A stretch of 64,000 bases of DNA from Rallus limicola (Eukaryota; Chordata; Aves; Gruiformes; Rallidae), in assembly GCA_022605955.1 (NCBI GenBank), contig JAKCOZ010000005.1, positions 5,242,001 through 5,306,000 of the forward strand, written 5' to 3'. The first letter of the stretch is position 1; the number at the start of each line of letters is the position of its first letter. A program made the position numbers and the translations under genes. Under the pieces are notes generated by a model. It was given only the letters and a program-made list of their open reading frames with translations, was not told the DNA's origin and ran no database searches. This document shows positions 49,034-61,894 of this stretch, one piece after another.

Positions 49034-52000
49034 ACATTTTATGCTCCTACTGCCAATAAATAGGCAGCAGTGAAGTGCCAGTGTTAGAATGTTAGGGACA
49101 GCATAACAAAGCTATCGCTTGGTTTGTCCAAGAAAGAGGCTTCAGTGAAGAATGAACACACAGATATACTGAAGAGGTGAATATCACTGTGCACCTGGCA
49201 AAAGTTTTATATCACTCATATCTATACTGACAGTCTTGCATTCCTTGTTCAGGCTCATCTGCCTCCACTATGGACTACTTTACTTGATGCTAAAGGACTT
49301 AGGGACAGCTGTGATTATTCCATCTCTTTTGAGCCTCTTTGTGTTAAAAAGAGAACAAATAAATTATTGTTGCATGTTTTACTCATATTTTAGCATTCAG
49401 TTACAGCATACATTTTAATTTAGAAACTCAGCATTCAAGAGAGGCCAGCTTTTAACAGTGATGTGCAGAACTGCAATGTTGCAATAAAACAATGGGTAGC
49501 ATTATTCCTACCTCCTTGCTAAGAGTTGTCGTGTTTTGGAGTTTGAGTAATGTTACCCCATAAAGACATGCATTAGCGATCAGTTAGCCTACAAGAAGAG
49601 AATAAAGTAGAGATCCATCAGTATATTAAATCATTGGCAGTAATAACAAATAATTATTCATTATTGCAATCTCTTCTTGACATTTCTGCTGTTGAAATTT
49701 TTAGTGCAAGTACAGAATGTTCTCAGATATATTAGAAATCTATTGATGGATGTTCAGTTGGTATCAAGCTCTTAGAGCAAGCTGCTTTTCTGGATTGCTG
49801 CCTAGTTAATTGGTGATTAATGAAAGCTACCATTTTGTATATGAATTTGGAAGCCTGTGTTCTTGGCATTATTGAAGTACGTAAATGTCTCCCTCAGACA
49901 AAACATGACAGAGAACACCTAAAATACAAGTGCTTTGTTCTGCTACCTGTCAGATCGAGGAAAAGGTCTGGATTCTTAAAGCTATGAATTTAATTGTGAG
50001 AGGAGATGAACTGGTAAACAGTCTGTACTCAGTCCTTTGTGACATCCTCTTGAGTAATTTTGCATAATGAAGGAAAAAAACATCAGATAAGATATATTAT
50101 GATTGTTCAAACATACAGTACATTTGTAAATAAACACCTGCAGGCTTTTGAAAGTAAACATGTTTAAAAAGCAAATATGTCATTTTTAGGAAGAAAAAAA
50201 AGAAAAAGGAAAGAAAGGGCAAATGACCTTATAAGATGCCCTGCCACGTGTATGGCTGGATATCTGAAACTTAAGAAGAAGGTATTGGTTTACACAATGC
50301 TGGGTGGTGATAAAAGCTGTCAAGGTCTTTTGAAATTAATGGGAAATGTGGGTACTTAACATTTGCTAGAATTTGACCCAGAATCTATAGGAACAGCCTC
50401 TTTTAACAGTTGGTAATTAAATGGTTATTCTTGTCATGGAACTGCAAGCTATGCTAACCATAGTGCTGCAGTCATTACCTTGCAATTAATTCTTCTTTAG
50501 GGCTTTCAGAAGTAGCTCTTGAAGCTGACAGCTGCAGCCTGCAACATATCAAGTGCTTTATATAGCTACTTTAATGAAAACTTAGATGAGTGTAAGGTCA
50601 GTCTCTCCACAGTATGTTGTAATTAGATTTCCACTTTCCTTTAAAAAGCAGATCACATCTGGCCCAAAGACTGAAGCCCATTGTGCCAGACGTATAATAG
50701 AATAGGTGTTGTTTTGTACTTCTCATCTCTGAAAGATAATGACATGGAAAATTCATTCTTTCCTACTCTTTAGTAATCTTCCATCTGTTATTGTATTTGT
50801 GTGTGCAACTGGATACAAAAGCTAATCACAAACCTCTGCTTTGAAAGAGTTTTTTGTTATCTCCCATGTCAACATTAGCTTATGCAGATGAGGTTGTTGA
50901 AGCAGAAATGTTGCAAAGCAGTGTGGAACATTGCTCGACTGTATTTGCAAGACTGGGTTATTAATATCACAGCATCCATGTAAAGCAGTTGCTACAAATT
51001 TCCACGTCATTTTCATAGCTTATTGTGCACTTTATTACATTCTAGGTGAGTCCTCCCATTCCTTGGAGAGTTGCCTTTACACTTGGAGCAGAATGTCAAT
51101 ATTTCTACTGTGGAATTTCATTTGAACTCAAGAAGAATTTGACTCAGTGGGTTTCTAATGTTCCTTTCTGAGATGAGCAATGTAAAGACCGTATTTTTGT
51201 CACTCGTGGAATAGCATGTGTTTTAACCCACAGAAGAACAAACACTGCTTTTCTCATTTTGGAGGAGGGGATGGAAGCATGCAGATGATACCTAAAAGTG
51301 ATATCAGAGTTTTGCTGGTGGATCCTGGTGTACCAGAGCAAAATCTAGGTGTGTAACAAACTTTTCACTTAGCAACATATGCATGGCCAGACATCAGTAT
51401 ATAGGGGTGGAGGCAACAAATCTGTGTAGTCTTTAAATCTGCCCATAATTTCAGAATTACATTCTAATACTTTTTTCAAAGAAATAGAAACTACTTGAAG
51501 GGGAAATGACAGCTCTAGAGGAAACAGTCAATCCCTGTTTTTTTATGTAAAAAGTATCTGATGCTGTTACTCATTTACTTTTGTATTTTGTCTCCAAAGG
51601 ACCAAAGGTAGTAATTTCTCTCTTGAGCTGTGGGTCAGAAAGGTAAATCCAAGTTAATTTGCAAGATCTATCTTATAATGAGCAGTGAGAAAAAACAGAC
51701 ACACCATGACTGGACATTTGCTTGCAAGGGATGCAGAACATAAAACTTTACAAGAACAGGCTGAAATGCAGAGCTGATTTTATTGGCAACCACACTGAGA
51801 GAAGAAACCACAAACTGTTCTTCAGGAAAAGAACAATAAATGCTTCCAGATGCTGACATGACTATACTCTTTGCTTGTCTCTTCTCACCTAGGAACCTTC
51901 AGGTACCTTACTCTAAGCAGGTAATATTCTCTTTTGTGAAAAGGCTCTCCTGTGTCACTGTAAAATGTCTCCTACTGCATCTAAATCATTAATTCTCAGT

Positions 52001-53370
52001 GGAGATTCATCCTCTAAGTAAAAGAAGCCAAAGCAAGAAGCAGGCTATATCCAAGGAATCCAGTGATAATGGATCAGAAAAGTTTTACAAAAATTAAAAG
52101 GAATGATGATAGGTTGCTTTAAGATCAGGGGGTGAGATTGCTGTATTGCTCTTTGAGGCCAGCCAACTGCAGAAAGCTGTAACAGCAAAATATTAGTTTA
52201 ATGAGTTTGCTTTGTGAACAACTGGTGTTCTGGAAGGCAGTGTTGCTGTTGTTTGGGGTTTTTTTCTCTCTTACTTTCTGTAAACATGCTCATTCAGGAA
52301 GCCTAATTGAAGCATGTGAATAGTTCCTTTGAAAGTAATAAGATTAATCATGCTGGAATACAACCCATGGTAAAGTATCTTCCTAAAACAGTGATTCCAG
52401 AATCTAGAACAACATTGCCTCAGGCTTCCTTGGGGCCATTTTGTTCTTCCATAGTACCTCTGGTGGAAAAAAAATATGCACAGTAAATTATTAATCTGAT
52501 AAATGTTGTTGCTTCCCATGAATGCCACCCACAAGTCCACTAAAACATCAAAACTTTTTTAGCCTTTCCAATTTTATTCCTTAGCACAGCCATCTTCTTC
52601 ATTATTTTATCCATATTTTTAAATAGCAATAGTTTTAAGAGTGTATTACAGATAATTCATCAGTTATTTGTAGGTAACAGTAAAAAAAAAGGGTATAAAA
52701 ATATTTATGCATATCAGAATACGGGGGATATAAGTAAAATTAATATGTTCTTATTTGTTAGTTAGAAAGGTAAGTAAAACTTTTACTGATCTCATACTGT
52801 TATTTTCCCTATCTTTAGTCCTAGAATGTATGTGAACATAACTTAAAGTGTCTGTGTGGATAGTTTGTGTCTTTTGCTAGAAGGTTCTTCCTATGCTTTT
52901 TCATCCCTTAGCTGTGTGTATGATTGAGGAGATTGCTCTGCAAAGAACAGCCTCTTTGGAGAAACATCACAGAACTGTTTGTGTGGATGTGAAACACATA
53001 TGTGGTCCAGATGCAAGTAACAGAGAAAGTCATAAGGCTTAGGGGGAGCTGGATACTTTGCAGCCATCCCCCTTCCAATCTTAGTTTTGTTTTTGTGAGC
53101 ATATTCAGTGCATCTTTATTCTAATTTTATGCCATGTGCCTTGATCTGTTTCCTATTCCCAGGTGTACATTCATTTCATTTGTACAGTATTATTTATTTA
53201 ATCAAGAGAACATTGTACTTGCCCATAAGAATTCAGAGTTTAGGCCTATGCTGAAAACTTCTAAACACGGTACTCTTTGGAGTATGTCGTCTCCTTTGTA
53301 TGAGCCATAATGGCATTGGTGTTCACAGATAATGTACATCATTATGTTTTAAGCAGATATAGCACAGCAT

Positions 53371-53931
53371 TCAGTCTTTGCATATCTGCTCAATTTTCCA
53401 AAGAAAATGTACACCTGCTGAAGGGAAAGTCCCAGGTTTCAAGGAACCAGAGAAGTGCATCGACTTCATTCTGTCTGTGAAGCCAGTGAGCTTCAATGTC
53501 AGTATTTCTAAGCAGCATTTCTGACTTGATGGTTTGTGAGTCCCAAATGGGGGGTAAGGAAAAACCATAAAGTATTGAAAGATGATACTACATATGAAAA
53601 GATGCCCCTCTGTTTCTGGCAACTTGTAATCACAGAAATTTTCTTTCACAAAAAATGTTTCACTTTTAAAACAGGTAGTCAACCTGTGCAACCTCTGCCT
53701 AAACTGTACAAAATATATGATTTTTAGATTAAGTTTGGCTTTCAGTGAAAGGAAAGCTGGTAGCCAGTTTGGAATTTGCATTTTTGGCAGCTTCACAGAG
53801 AAGTTACAGTTTGTGGTCTGGCCTGAGCTCTCCAAAGGAGACAGACTGAAGAGAGGGTCACAGTTTATGATTCGTTTCATTTCATGATCTAAACACATGA
53901 AAAATTTTCTGATGGTTATTTGCTTCAGCAC
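53371..53931 (-). other. Long anonymous open frame, 186 codons
   Basis: The longest uninterrupted frame in the window. It is bounded upstream by a TAA (complement of 53932-53934), and its first codon is GTG; the first ATG lies 11 codons further in. The predicted product is rich in Phe, Leu, Lys and Cys, with no signal peptide, transmembrane pattern, repeat or family motif that I recognise. There is no CpG-rich promoter nearby. Such length is somewhat unexpected by chance here, but the composition looks like translated non-coding DNA. It could also hide an exon. I do not claim a gene. Confidence 0.2.
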
Positions 53932-56900
53932 TTATGAATCTGACACTGATAAACACCCTTACAGAACCTACTACTGCCTATATTAAGCATAGCATTTAAG
54001 TGGCTTGCAAGCAGTGGAAGAGCAATTAATTTTGAATCAATAGTAGTGATGGTATAGGAGAGAAAGAATGTAATTTTCAGTGAAGGTTTTGATGTAATCC
54101 TGAGACTATTAAGTAGAAGTTTTGTTTTATTTGGCACTTTCAGGGGTCTCCCAGTGGAAGACTGATGTTCACAATTCAGCAAGTTTGTTATCACCCCTGA
54201 GAAGAGCCAGTGGAATCATTAAAGCATAGGAAAAAATGTATTAAAGACAAAGAGTTCCAGGAGTTCAATCCACTTAATCTATCAAAGTTAAGGTGAAAGA
54301 GTGGTTTTAGTAGTCATTATGTGAGAAATATAATTTATATGTTCTCCTAATATATGAGAAATAAAATTTTCCTACTAAGGGCTTTCTGAAATCTATCAGA
54401 TGAAAATAAAGCAAGTTCTGATGTTTGAAATTGACAAATTGAGAATCAGGAGATTAAAAATTTTTTCAACAGTTGGCCCCCCATTTTCCAGGGAAGCCAT
54501 GGATTATGCTTCCCTGGACACAGCTTGAATCAGGAATAGATATTGCTTCATAAAATACAAATTACTGGATGGGTTTTGCCTTTTACTCTCAACTTTGAAC
54601 TCCCTTTTCAGTTTTGTGTTACTCTTGACAAGAAAGTGTCACAGGTTGGCTACAGTGCTTTTGATGTAGACTAATGGTATTTTAATGCATATTTGCTTTT
54701 CTCCCCTAGGACCATTACCATTTAAAAAGTTTTATAGAAACAAATATGTAACACATTCCCTTTTCCTACTTAGGAGCGAAAACGCAGTTGCACTCAGTTA
54801 CTTGTATTCTGAAGGTGATGTTTGAAAATTTTAGCTTAAAATGGGTTAAACTTTTGTATATTGTTTACAAATCAAGTTCTATAAAATATCCTAAGTGGAA
54901 ATGGCAGTGATTGATGTAAAGTAACATAAGTGCAATTAATACTGACTGAATTGCTAATTAAAGGATTGACATCTCATTTGCAATGAGATGCTGGAGGTCT
55001 CTTGCAAAAAGAACTGGCAGTGCTGTCATGTTATTTCTCAGTTTCCTTCAACTTGTTGTTTGATGCCCTGTAGTTAAAGTTCAACTACGGATTCATTCTT
55101 ATCTTGTAAAAATCTCTTGCAATGCAAGAAAAAGCCTTAGGATTAAAAGCAAAATGGACACCATTCCCCAAGAATTAAATCTCTCCTGACACTTTCTCCT
55201 AGCAAAGGAGATAAATTGTGCTACAGTATTGTTACCACTTTTATTAGTTACACCAGCTTTTGTATCCTTTCTGCTTTATTTCCTTGGCATGAAGGGAAAG
55301 TCAATAGTACTGTTTACACATGTAGGTTACACAGGAATTTGGCTTGAAATGGTACATTTTATTGAGGAGACCCTCTGGAAAAAGTAAAATACTACATTTC
55401 TGCAGCTATGTTGTATAGCGCCTGTTAAAAGAGAAGTTACATAAAGCAAATGCTGGAGTTGGCAGAAAGGATCAGACGCCCTCTCACAGTTTCAGCACAG
55501 CTGATTGAGGCAACCCAGTCACCTTGCCTGGCCACATGTGTACTAAGAACAGTGTGGCTAGTCAATGACCAGAGCGAGGTGAGAAAGGATTTTAAAATAA
55601 AATAAAGGCTGTGGTCTGGCATGTGCTGATTAGTGGTGTCAGTAGAGAAGATAAGATAAAGGGGACTCTATGGGCTGTCCCCAACACTAAAGAACTGCTG
55701 CTATTTCTCAACTGACTTAATGAATATGGAAGCCAATGGAATCTATCCCCAGCAGCCTTGCAGCTTTTGCCTCAGACTTTCTCAGAGAGCCCCTGTTTGT
55801 GTAAGGAAAGAGTCTTTTGGCTGAGGTGATTTCAGACAGGTACATGCACACTTTTTGATATTCCACCCTTCATCTGTTAACATAATTAATTTAAAAGAGT
55901 GATGTATGGACGATGCTCCCTATGGCCTATAGAGAAGATCAAAAAGGGGCTCAGTCAAACGAAGCATAATCCAGAAATGTGTAGGAATCTGAAATATGAG
56001 GAGACTCAAGTAGAAGCCCAGAAGAGGCTTAGATATGCATGAATATCCAAAGGCAGAAACATTTCTTTTACCTCCAGGAATAACATAGTGTGCAGAGAAG
56101 ACCCCCACATTCCCCCGAGCATTCCATACATCTGCCCTGCCTGCAAGGAAGAAGATTCAAGCCTGGCTTTTACTCACAGGACCTGCAAAATCAAAATAGG
56201 ATTGTTTTTCAAGGGATGAAAACAGGCAGCTGCATTATAATTTGCATGGCTTATCTGAAACATTTAGTTTCAATGGGAGGTGTTAAGTGCACACTACCCA
56301 GTGGAACAGATGTAGAGATATGCTTTCTTTTGTCAGTTTTGGTGCATGTAGTGTTGCAAACACCTCTTGCAGAATGGTAGCCTAGCCTCAAACTTCACCC
56401 TTGACATAGGTGCTTCAGTTAAATGGATAAAGTTAGTGAGTTGGGATGATTGAGTGGCCTCACCAACTCTGAAAGATCTCAAGAGTGTTTTTTATAATTA
56501 AGGGAGTAGAGTCAGTAGGTGTTCAAGTTACTCCATGCCTTACTGATGATTGTTGGGAACAGTGTGAGAGACAAATGTTGTCCTGTAAGTAATTATTCAA
56601 ACAGTAGGTGATATGTGATCACGCTGATTGTGCTATTTGCTTACAAAATCAATCCAAAATGGAACTGCCTTTTATACGCGCAACTTGTATGGTGTCAGAC
56701 TCTCATGTCATATAACCTTTTACCTTTCAGCTTCAGTAGCAACAGGTGTGGAAAAAAAACCCAAATTGCTTTGGCTTCTCCGAAGCCATTTCATTATCCT
56801 CTGTGACAGAACCTTCTTATCTCCAAAGTCTTTTGAGATAGAAAAGTAACTTAAAATATTTTAACAGCATAAGATTTAAAATAAGAACAGCATCTAACAA

Positions 56901-58914
56901 TTTTTGCCCTTTAGTGGTCTTCCTAGTAAGATGTGATATGACAGGAATGCTAAGTGCCTTCAGCTTAGCAAATGGACCTCTAATTCCTTCTTCAAAAGTA
57001 TCTGGTTTTCTCATTCTGACAGCTAAAACGTGAAAATATCTTGTACGACATATACCCATATCATTAAAAATGTCTTACTTTCCCTAATAGCCAGGATCTG
57101 CCAGAAGAAGGATGTGCCCTGTATACATCAATTCTTTTACTGTCCTTATTAATAGCATAAGGAATGGAAATACCATAGTGTTCAGAGAATTTTCTATCTT
57201 AAAATATGCTTACATAGCTGACACAGACAAGGGGGGGTTACTAATGGTAGGGGAAGAAATATAACACACAGGGATTCAGAAGTCCAGTGGAATATGGCTT
57301 TAAGATCAGAGGCAGTAGGATAAGGTACTTATGTTTGCTGACTAAAGTTACGGATATTTTTAACATGATGGGCTGACATGTTCTAGCCAAAGTAGAGCAT
57401 AGCAGCTCTGTTTTCCATACATTAATGTTGCTGAACTCACAAAAGTCATCCAGGCCTGTCAGGGAAATCACCACTTTTCTTGTTCATGCTTTCACAACAG
57501 CAGCTTGTCATTCTTTTAATCCCTGTAGGGGGATAAATATTTTATGGGAGATTAGCTAACATGACATACCTAATAAGTTGCTAGAAAACTAGGTCCGTTG
57601 TTGGCAATATTTATGCTAAGCATAGTATGGGTTTATGGGAATGGAAGTTCCCAGCAGGGTTGGTTCACTGTGGGGAAAGTTACAGTAAAACTAGCAGTGA
57701 CGGATGAAGGTGGAAGAGGTGATGTTTAAGAAGTAGAACTGATTTCTTGACCTAAACTTAAACATAGCCCCACCCCATAGAAGTAGAATTGTTTTCTTCT
57801 AGGGACAGCACACATAATATGGTAAAGTTTGCCTAGTAAAGGCAGTTTATTACTGTGATAAAAGAAACATAAGATTAACGGTAGTAATAAGAAAAAAACC
57901 TTCACATGGAAGAATACAGTTATATTCTTCAGCAAATAGCAGGTGTGAGTGATCACTTGTCATGTTATTTTTGCAAAGAACATACATGTATGCATTACAT
58001 GTATTCTTTAGATTATTAATGTTTTATACATTGCCTTTATAGGTTTGATTTTCCCAAGAGTCATGTGAAAATACCTACAATTTTAGTTGAAAATAATGAG
58101 CAAAGTGAATGAAGCTGAATGTAAGAATCACAGAATATGTCTGTCTGAAGGTACAGACAGAAACCCCATGTTTTCATTCAGTCCTGCTTAATAAACCACT
58201 GCCACTCATGTCAGTTGGAGTAGTGGAGTAGTGGGCTTGGCTTAAAATTATGTTGGTAACTCCAGGTGATTTTCTTCTATGATTATACTTGCAAATATGC
58301 AGTATATTGAATTTATATCCAGAATTTTTAGATAGTGATACGTAAACCGGAATTTTAAGGAACTATAATTAGTAATTCAACTCGAACTTTAATCCTGACT
58401 CACTTGTTTAAGGAAGCAGGCATTCTAGGTGATCCCATTTAAATGGGGATATAATGGAATTAGAGGGTTCAAATCCTTCAGTGCTACTCTGTCTCTAAAA
58501 TGGCTCCTAGTTATTGATCTCATGTATTCTTATCTAGTTAATTTAGTCTGTGTACCTAATTACTGGAAATATGTAGTTCTGGATGCAGAACCATAAAAGG
58601 CAGTGAGACCACCTTGTACCCACATTTCATAGACTAGATCGTGCGTACACTTAAACACAACAACAGCATCTGTACAGCCGCCGTAATGTACATCTGAACC
58701 AGGGTGTGATCGAACTTAGCTGTTTGGCATTGTGTCAAATCATAAAACTGATTCAAATACACACTGTTCTTTATTTATTAAAAATAATTGCCTATGTGGA
58801 TTGCACTCCTTTCTTTGCTCATTCAAATTTGAGACCTGTGAAGAACAACTGATTTAGGTCATCAACTAGTAAGTCACATCTGGCCACAACTCATAAGAAA
58901 CCAACATATTTTAT

Positions 58915-59035
58915 GGAAATAAAAAATATCTAAATAAAATTAAAATCATTACATTATTTTAAAAATCTGGATGTAACATATCATTAATTATTCTTATTAA
59001 TATAAAAATAACATTATAAAATATCTAAAAAGATA
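58915..59035. other. Extremely AT-rich block
   Basis: About 120 bases are made almost only of A and T, with repeated AAATATCTAAA and TTAAT words. Such sequence can behave as matrix-attachment or easily melted DNA, but no function is shown. Confidence 0.7.
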
Positions 59036-61325
59036 TTTCTGATTAGACTCTGGAAAAAAGATATTTCAAAAGGGTTTTCCAGAGCAGCATACTTTCCTTC
59101 AGAGAACATACAGAAATTTCCAAAGCTTGAACAGGTACTAAACAAAAAAAATGACAAGAGGGCTGCTGTCTACCACCACCACCACATTTGTCTCTGGGAA
59201 CAGGATAGGGGCAAGCATCCAAGAATGATAGGGAATCTGCTTCTGTGATATGGGGGATAAGTAAGGCATTAGGTTCCAACTCCAAACCTCTGTGAATAAA
59301 ACAAACTTCTTTCATACCAAAAGGATGGAATGTTGAGATACATTTGCCAATGAAAAATGACCACACTGCCAAACAAGATTTATTTCTGCAAGAAGTTTAT
59401 TTATACATACTGTGCAGTAAAAGAAAAATGAGATAGCACACTTTGTCAAGCAGTATTAAAATATGTATTCACCTATCTAGGAGCTTTAGGGATGCAATTC
59501 TTTAATTTTTATTTCAGTATTTTATCATTTTACCACTGGATGGTTTGATTTGCCTAACAGGTTTTTTTCTTTAACTGCTTTGCTGTTTACAGATTTTCAT
59601 TGTATAACTCTGGTCTGGAATAACTAGTACAGAGGAAAGGTTTTAGCAGTCTTTATTTTTTAAATGGCATTTCTTCACACATATTACATATATAGATATA
59701 TTAAGACACCATTTTTATGAGGTCTAGTCACATAATGGAACCGGAAGTTCAAATACTCAAACTCTATAGACTACGTAGATACAAGAACCAACTTCTCTTT
59801 CAGTTTCCTGAGAATGACTGTTTTGAATAGGAATAGCAAATGAGCCAGTGCAGCTTACAGGAAAATGTATTTAGCTGTGTGCTATGGGCAGTTAAGTGTA
59901 TCCATACCTATACTCCTTCAGGTCTATGATTTGTTCCCATTGTCCTCAGTGATCTAAAACTACATTATTCAGTATTTTGCTGAACCAGGCCCAGCTTCAC
60001 TGAAGAGCTTTGGCTCCAGGTTCCTGTGTAGGCTATAACTTAGTGTTGATACCAAAAGGACTAGGAGGCTAAATACTTTGTTGAATCTGAAGCATAGAGC
60101 ATTTGATTATGAAAGCATTTAAGAGACCTTTTCCTAGTGAATCTCTAGTTACGAGGAACACAAGATATTCCAGGTAAAATTAAAGTAGGTCTTAAAGAAC
60201 CAAGTATCATTTCTTCTTTTCTTGTTTTATAAACATAAGACAGAGAACACATCAAAGTTTAAAAACTAATTCTGAGGGCAGAATACAAGTATTTCTATTT
60301 TCTCTTTCCTAAAATGCTAGTTCAGATATAGAGCAAAAGTGTTGTGGGAGCAGAAAGAAACACTGGCTGCATACAAAAAAAAAACCCTCTAAATGGATTT
60401 TTGAGAAATAGAGAAACCGTTTGTCAGAGCATACTTTCTCTAACAATTCCCAGTTTGATGCTTAGTTAGGCCATTTAACACTTTTAAAGAGTCATGATAA
60501 AAATAATAACTAGAAGAACTGAAAAGTAAACTCTTTCCTAAATTAAATGATATTTCAACATTGTTTTCAGCCTGAATGAATGCAAAATTCCAAGTAACAA
60601 AACTTTTTGCTGAACTAAATGCTTTGAAAAAATCACTAATTGACAGTGTGAAAATAAAACTCTCTAAACAGAAATGTTTTAATCTCTAAGTTGGGGCCCG
60701 CATAGGCCTTAAATGAGAAATTTGGGCATTAAGCTTGAATGTGTCAAGAGTTTAACCTTGCCTGTTGGGTTGTTTTGACAGAGCTGGGTTAGGGCTGGCA
60801 GGTGTGAGAGGTTACCTGGGACCACGCTCAGCTGCCAAGAATAGACTCTGTGGCAATGTCCCAGCTGGCTCAGGGGAGTAGGCATGCAAGCCTGCAGGAT
60901 GAACAAGTAATTGTTGCTAGGCCATGTTGAAATTAAATAGTCTTTGGGGTCAGGAAGTGTTTTAGCCAATTCATGACCAAGGGATGGCTGAAGGCTTTCC
61001 AGCTGGCAGTAGATATAGCTCTGATTTCAAATAACCCCCTCAGTGCGTGCAAAACTGTGGTTTCTCAGCAAAACCAAAACTGTAGAACCAATAAAGACAA
61101 AATTTACTCTCTGGTGACTGTTTACAAAGTCGTCACTACAGATTTAATTGTCTTTGCAAGTAAGACTTCCCAGTTGTTATTCTGGATAACACAATGTAAT
61201 TCTTGAGGTGATTACTAACATCAAGCATAAACAGTGATAAACACTTGAACTCTTACCACAGATCACTGGTAGTATCACTGACTTCATAAAAAAGATTTTA
61301 CAGGCAGTCACCCTTTGGATATAAA

Positions 61326-61725
61326 GGTTACCTAGGCACATTTGTCACGGTCTGTTGGAGTTTAGACAAATCGGGATTTAACCAGGTAGACATGGGGTGC
61401 ACAGAGCATCCAAGCCTCCAGTGAAGGATCTGCTGCCAGCACTGGAGTGTGCTGCTTTTGGAGGAGACAGAGCTCCAGCTGCAGAAAAGGATCTCCAGTT
61501 CCCACTGCACATCCATCCCACTAGCCTCCTCAGGCAGCAGGGAACCACAGCCTGCATCTGAGGTATGCTTGGGCCGCCAGCTCAAGGCCCAAGGCCCTGC
61601 TGCTAGGCCCATACACTTACGAGATTCAGGTGCAGACATAGATTGGAAGGGCTTTGTGTGACTACGTGTGCATGGCAGATCATCACCTGTGCTACAGTAC
61701 ACAGGTGTTTGGGTGATGGGCAGAG
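61326..61725. other. GC-rich shoulder left of the CpG-dense core
   Basis: GC content rises abruptly compared with the previous 12 kb, yet CpG is still uncommon. It contains several CAGC/CTGC words and an open frame of 124 codons on the minus strand (61328-61702), with no known domain. It is best read as the upstream shoulder of the promoter at 61726-61888, possibly including divergent transcription. Confidence 0.45.
61684..61707. promoter_or_regulatory. Paired E-boxes in a perfect inverted repeat
   Basis: CACCTGTG (61684-61691) and its reverse complement CACAGGTG (61700-61707) flank eight bases. Each arm holds the E-box CACCTG/CAGGTG, the kind bound by ZEB, SNAI and E-protein family factors. 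It lies just upstream of the CpG-dense stretch, a plausible place for a regulatory site. Binding is inferred only. Confidence 0.45.
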
Positions 61726-61888
61726 CGGGCAGCTGCAGGCCCGCGCCACTCCCAGGTCACTGCCGCCTTTCCAGGGGGTGCCGCCGAGCGTCGCTCTGTC
61801 CCTTCGGCCCTTCCCGAAAGTTCCACCGTCGGGCGTTCTCCTCAGGTGGCCGCGGACGTAACCTGCGCTACTGCGCCGGGGAAGGGAG
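61726..61888 (+). promoter_or_regulatory. CpG-dense promoter and probable non-coding first exon
   Basis: By eye I count about 19 CpG dinucleotides in roughly 155 bases, in a window where CpG is otherwise rare. This marks an unmethylated promoter island. It contains GGACGTAA (one base from an ATF/CREB site), two TGCGC half-sites resembling NRF1 sites, and no TATA box that I see. The stretch ends at GGGAG followed by GTGAGT (61889-61894), a perfect vertebrate splice donor on the plus strand. The natural reading is transcription start within the island, a short first exon ending at 61888, and a gene extending to the right. A frame of 74 codons crosses it but runs through the donor region without resembling a known protein, so the exon is probably 5' UTR. 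The gene is not identifiable. Confidence 0.6.
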
Positions 61889-61894
61889 GTGAGT

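Larger units (their letters stand above)
49034..61325. other. Unique AT-rich non-coding sequence
   Basis: No gene or interspersed repeat of size recognised over about 12 kb. Notable points are the 186-codon anonymous open frame at 53371-53931 and the very AT-rich block at 58915-59035. It could be intergenic DNA upstream of the putative promoter at 61.7 kb. Confidence 0.5.

Noticed and set aside
58125..58190. Possible CR1 tail (AATCACAGAATATG)
   Set aside because: Only the first few bases resemble the tail; the following sequence does not match any CR1 3' region I know.
61328..61702. 124-codon minus-strand frame beside the CpG island
   Set aside because: GC-rich DNA has fewer stops, which explains the length; the product is unlike any protein I know.
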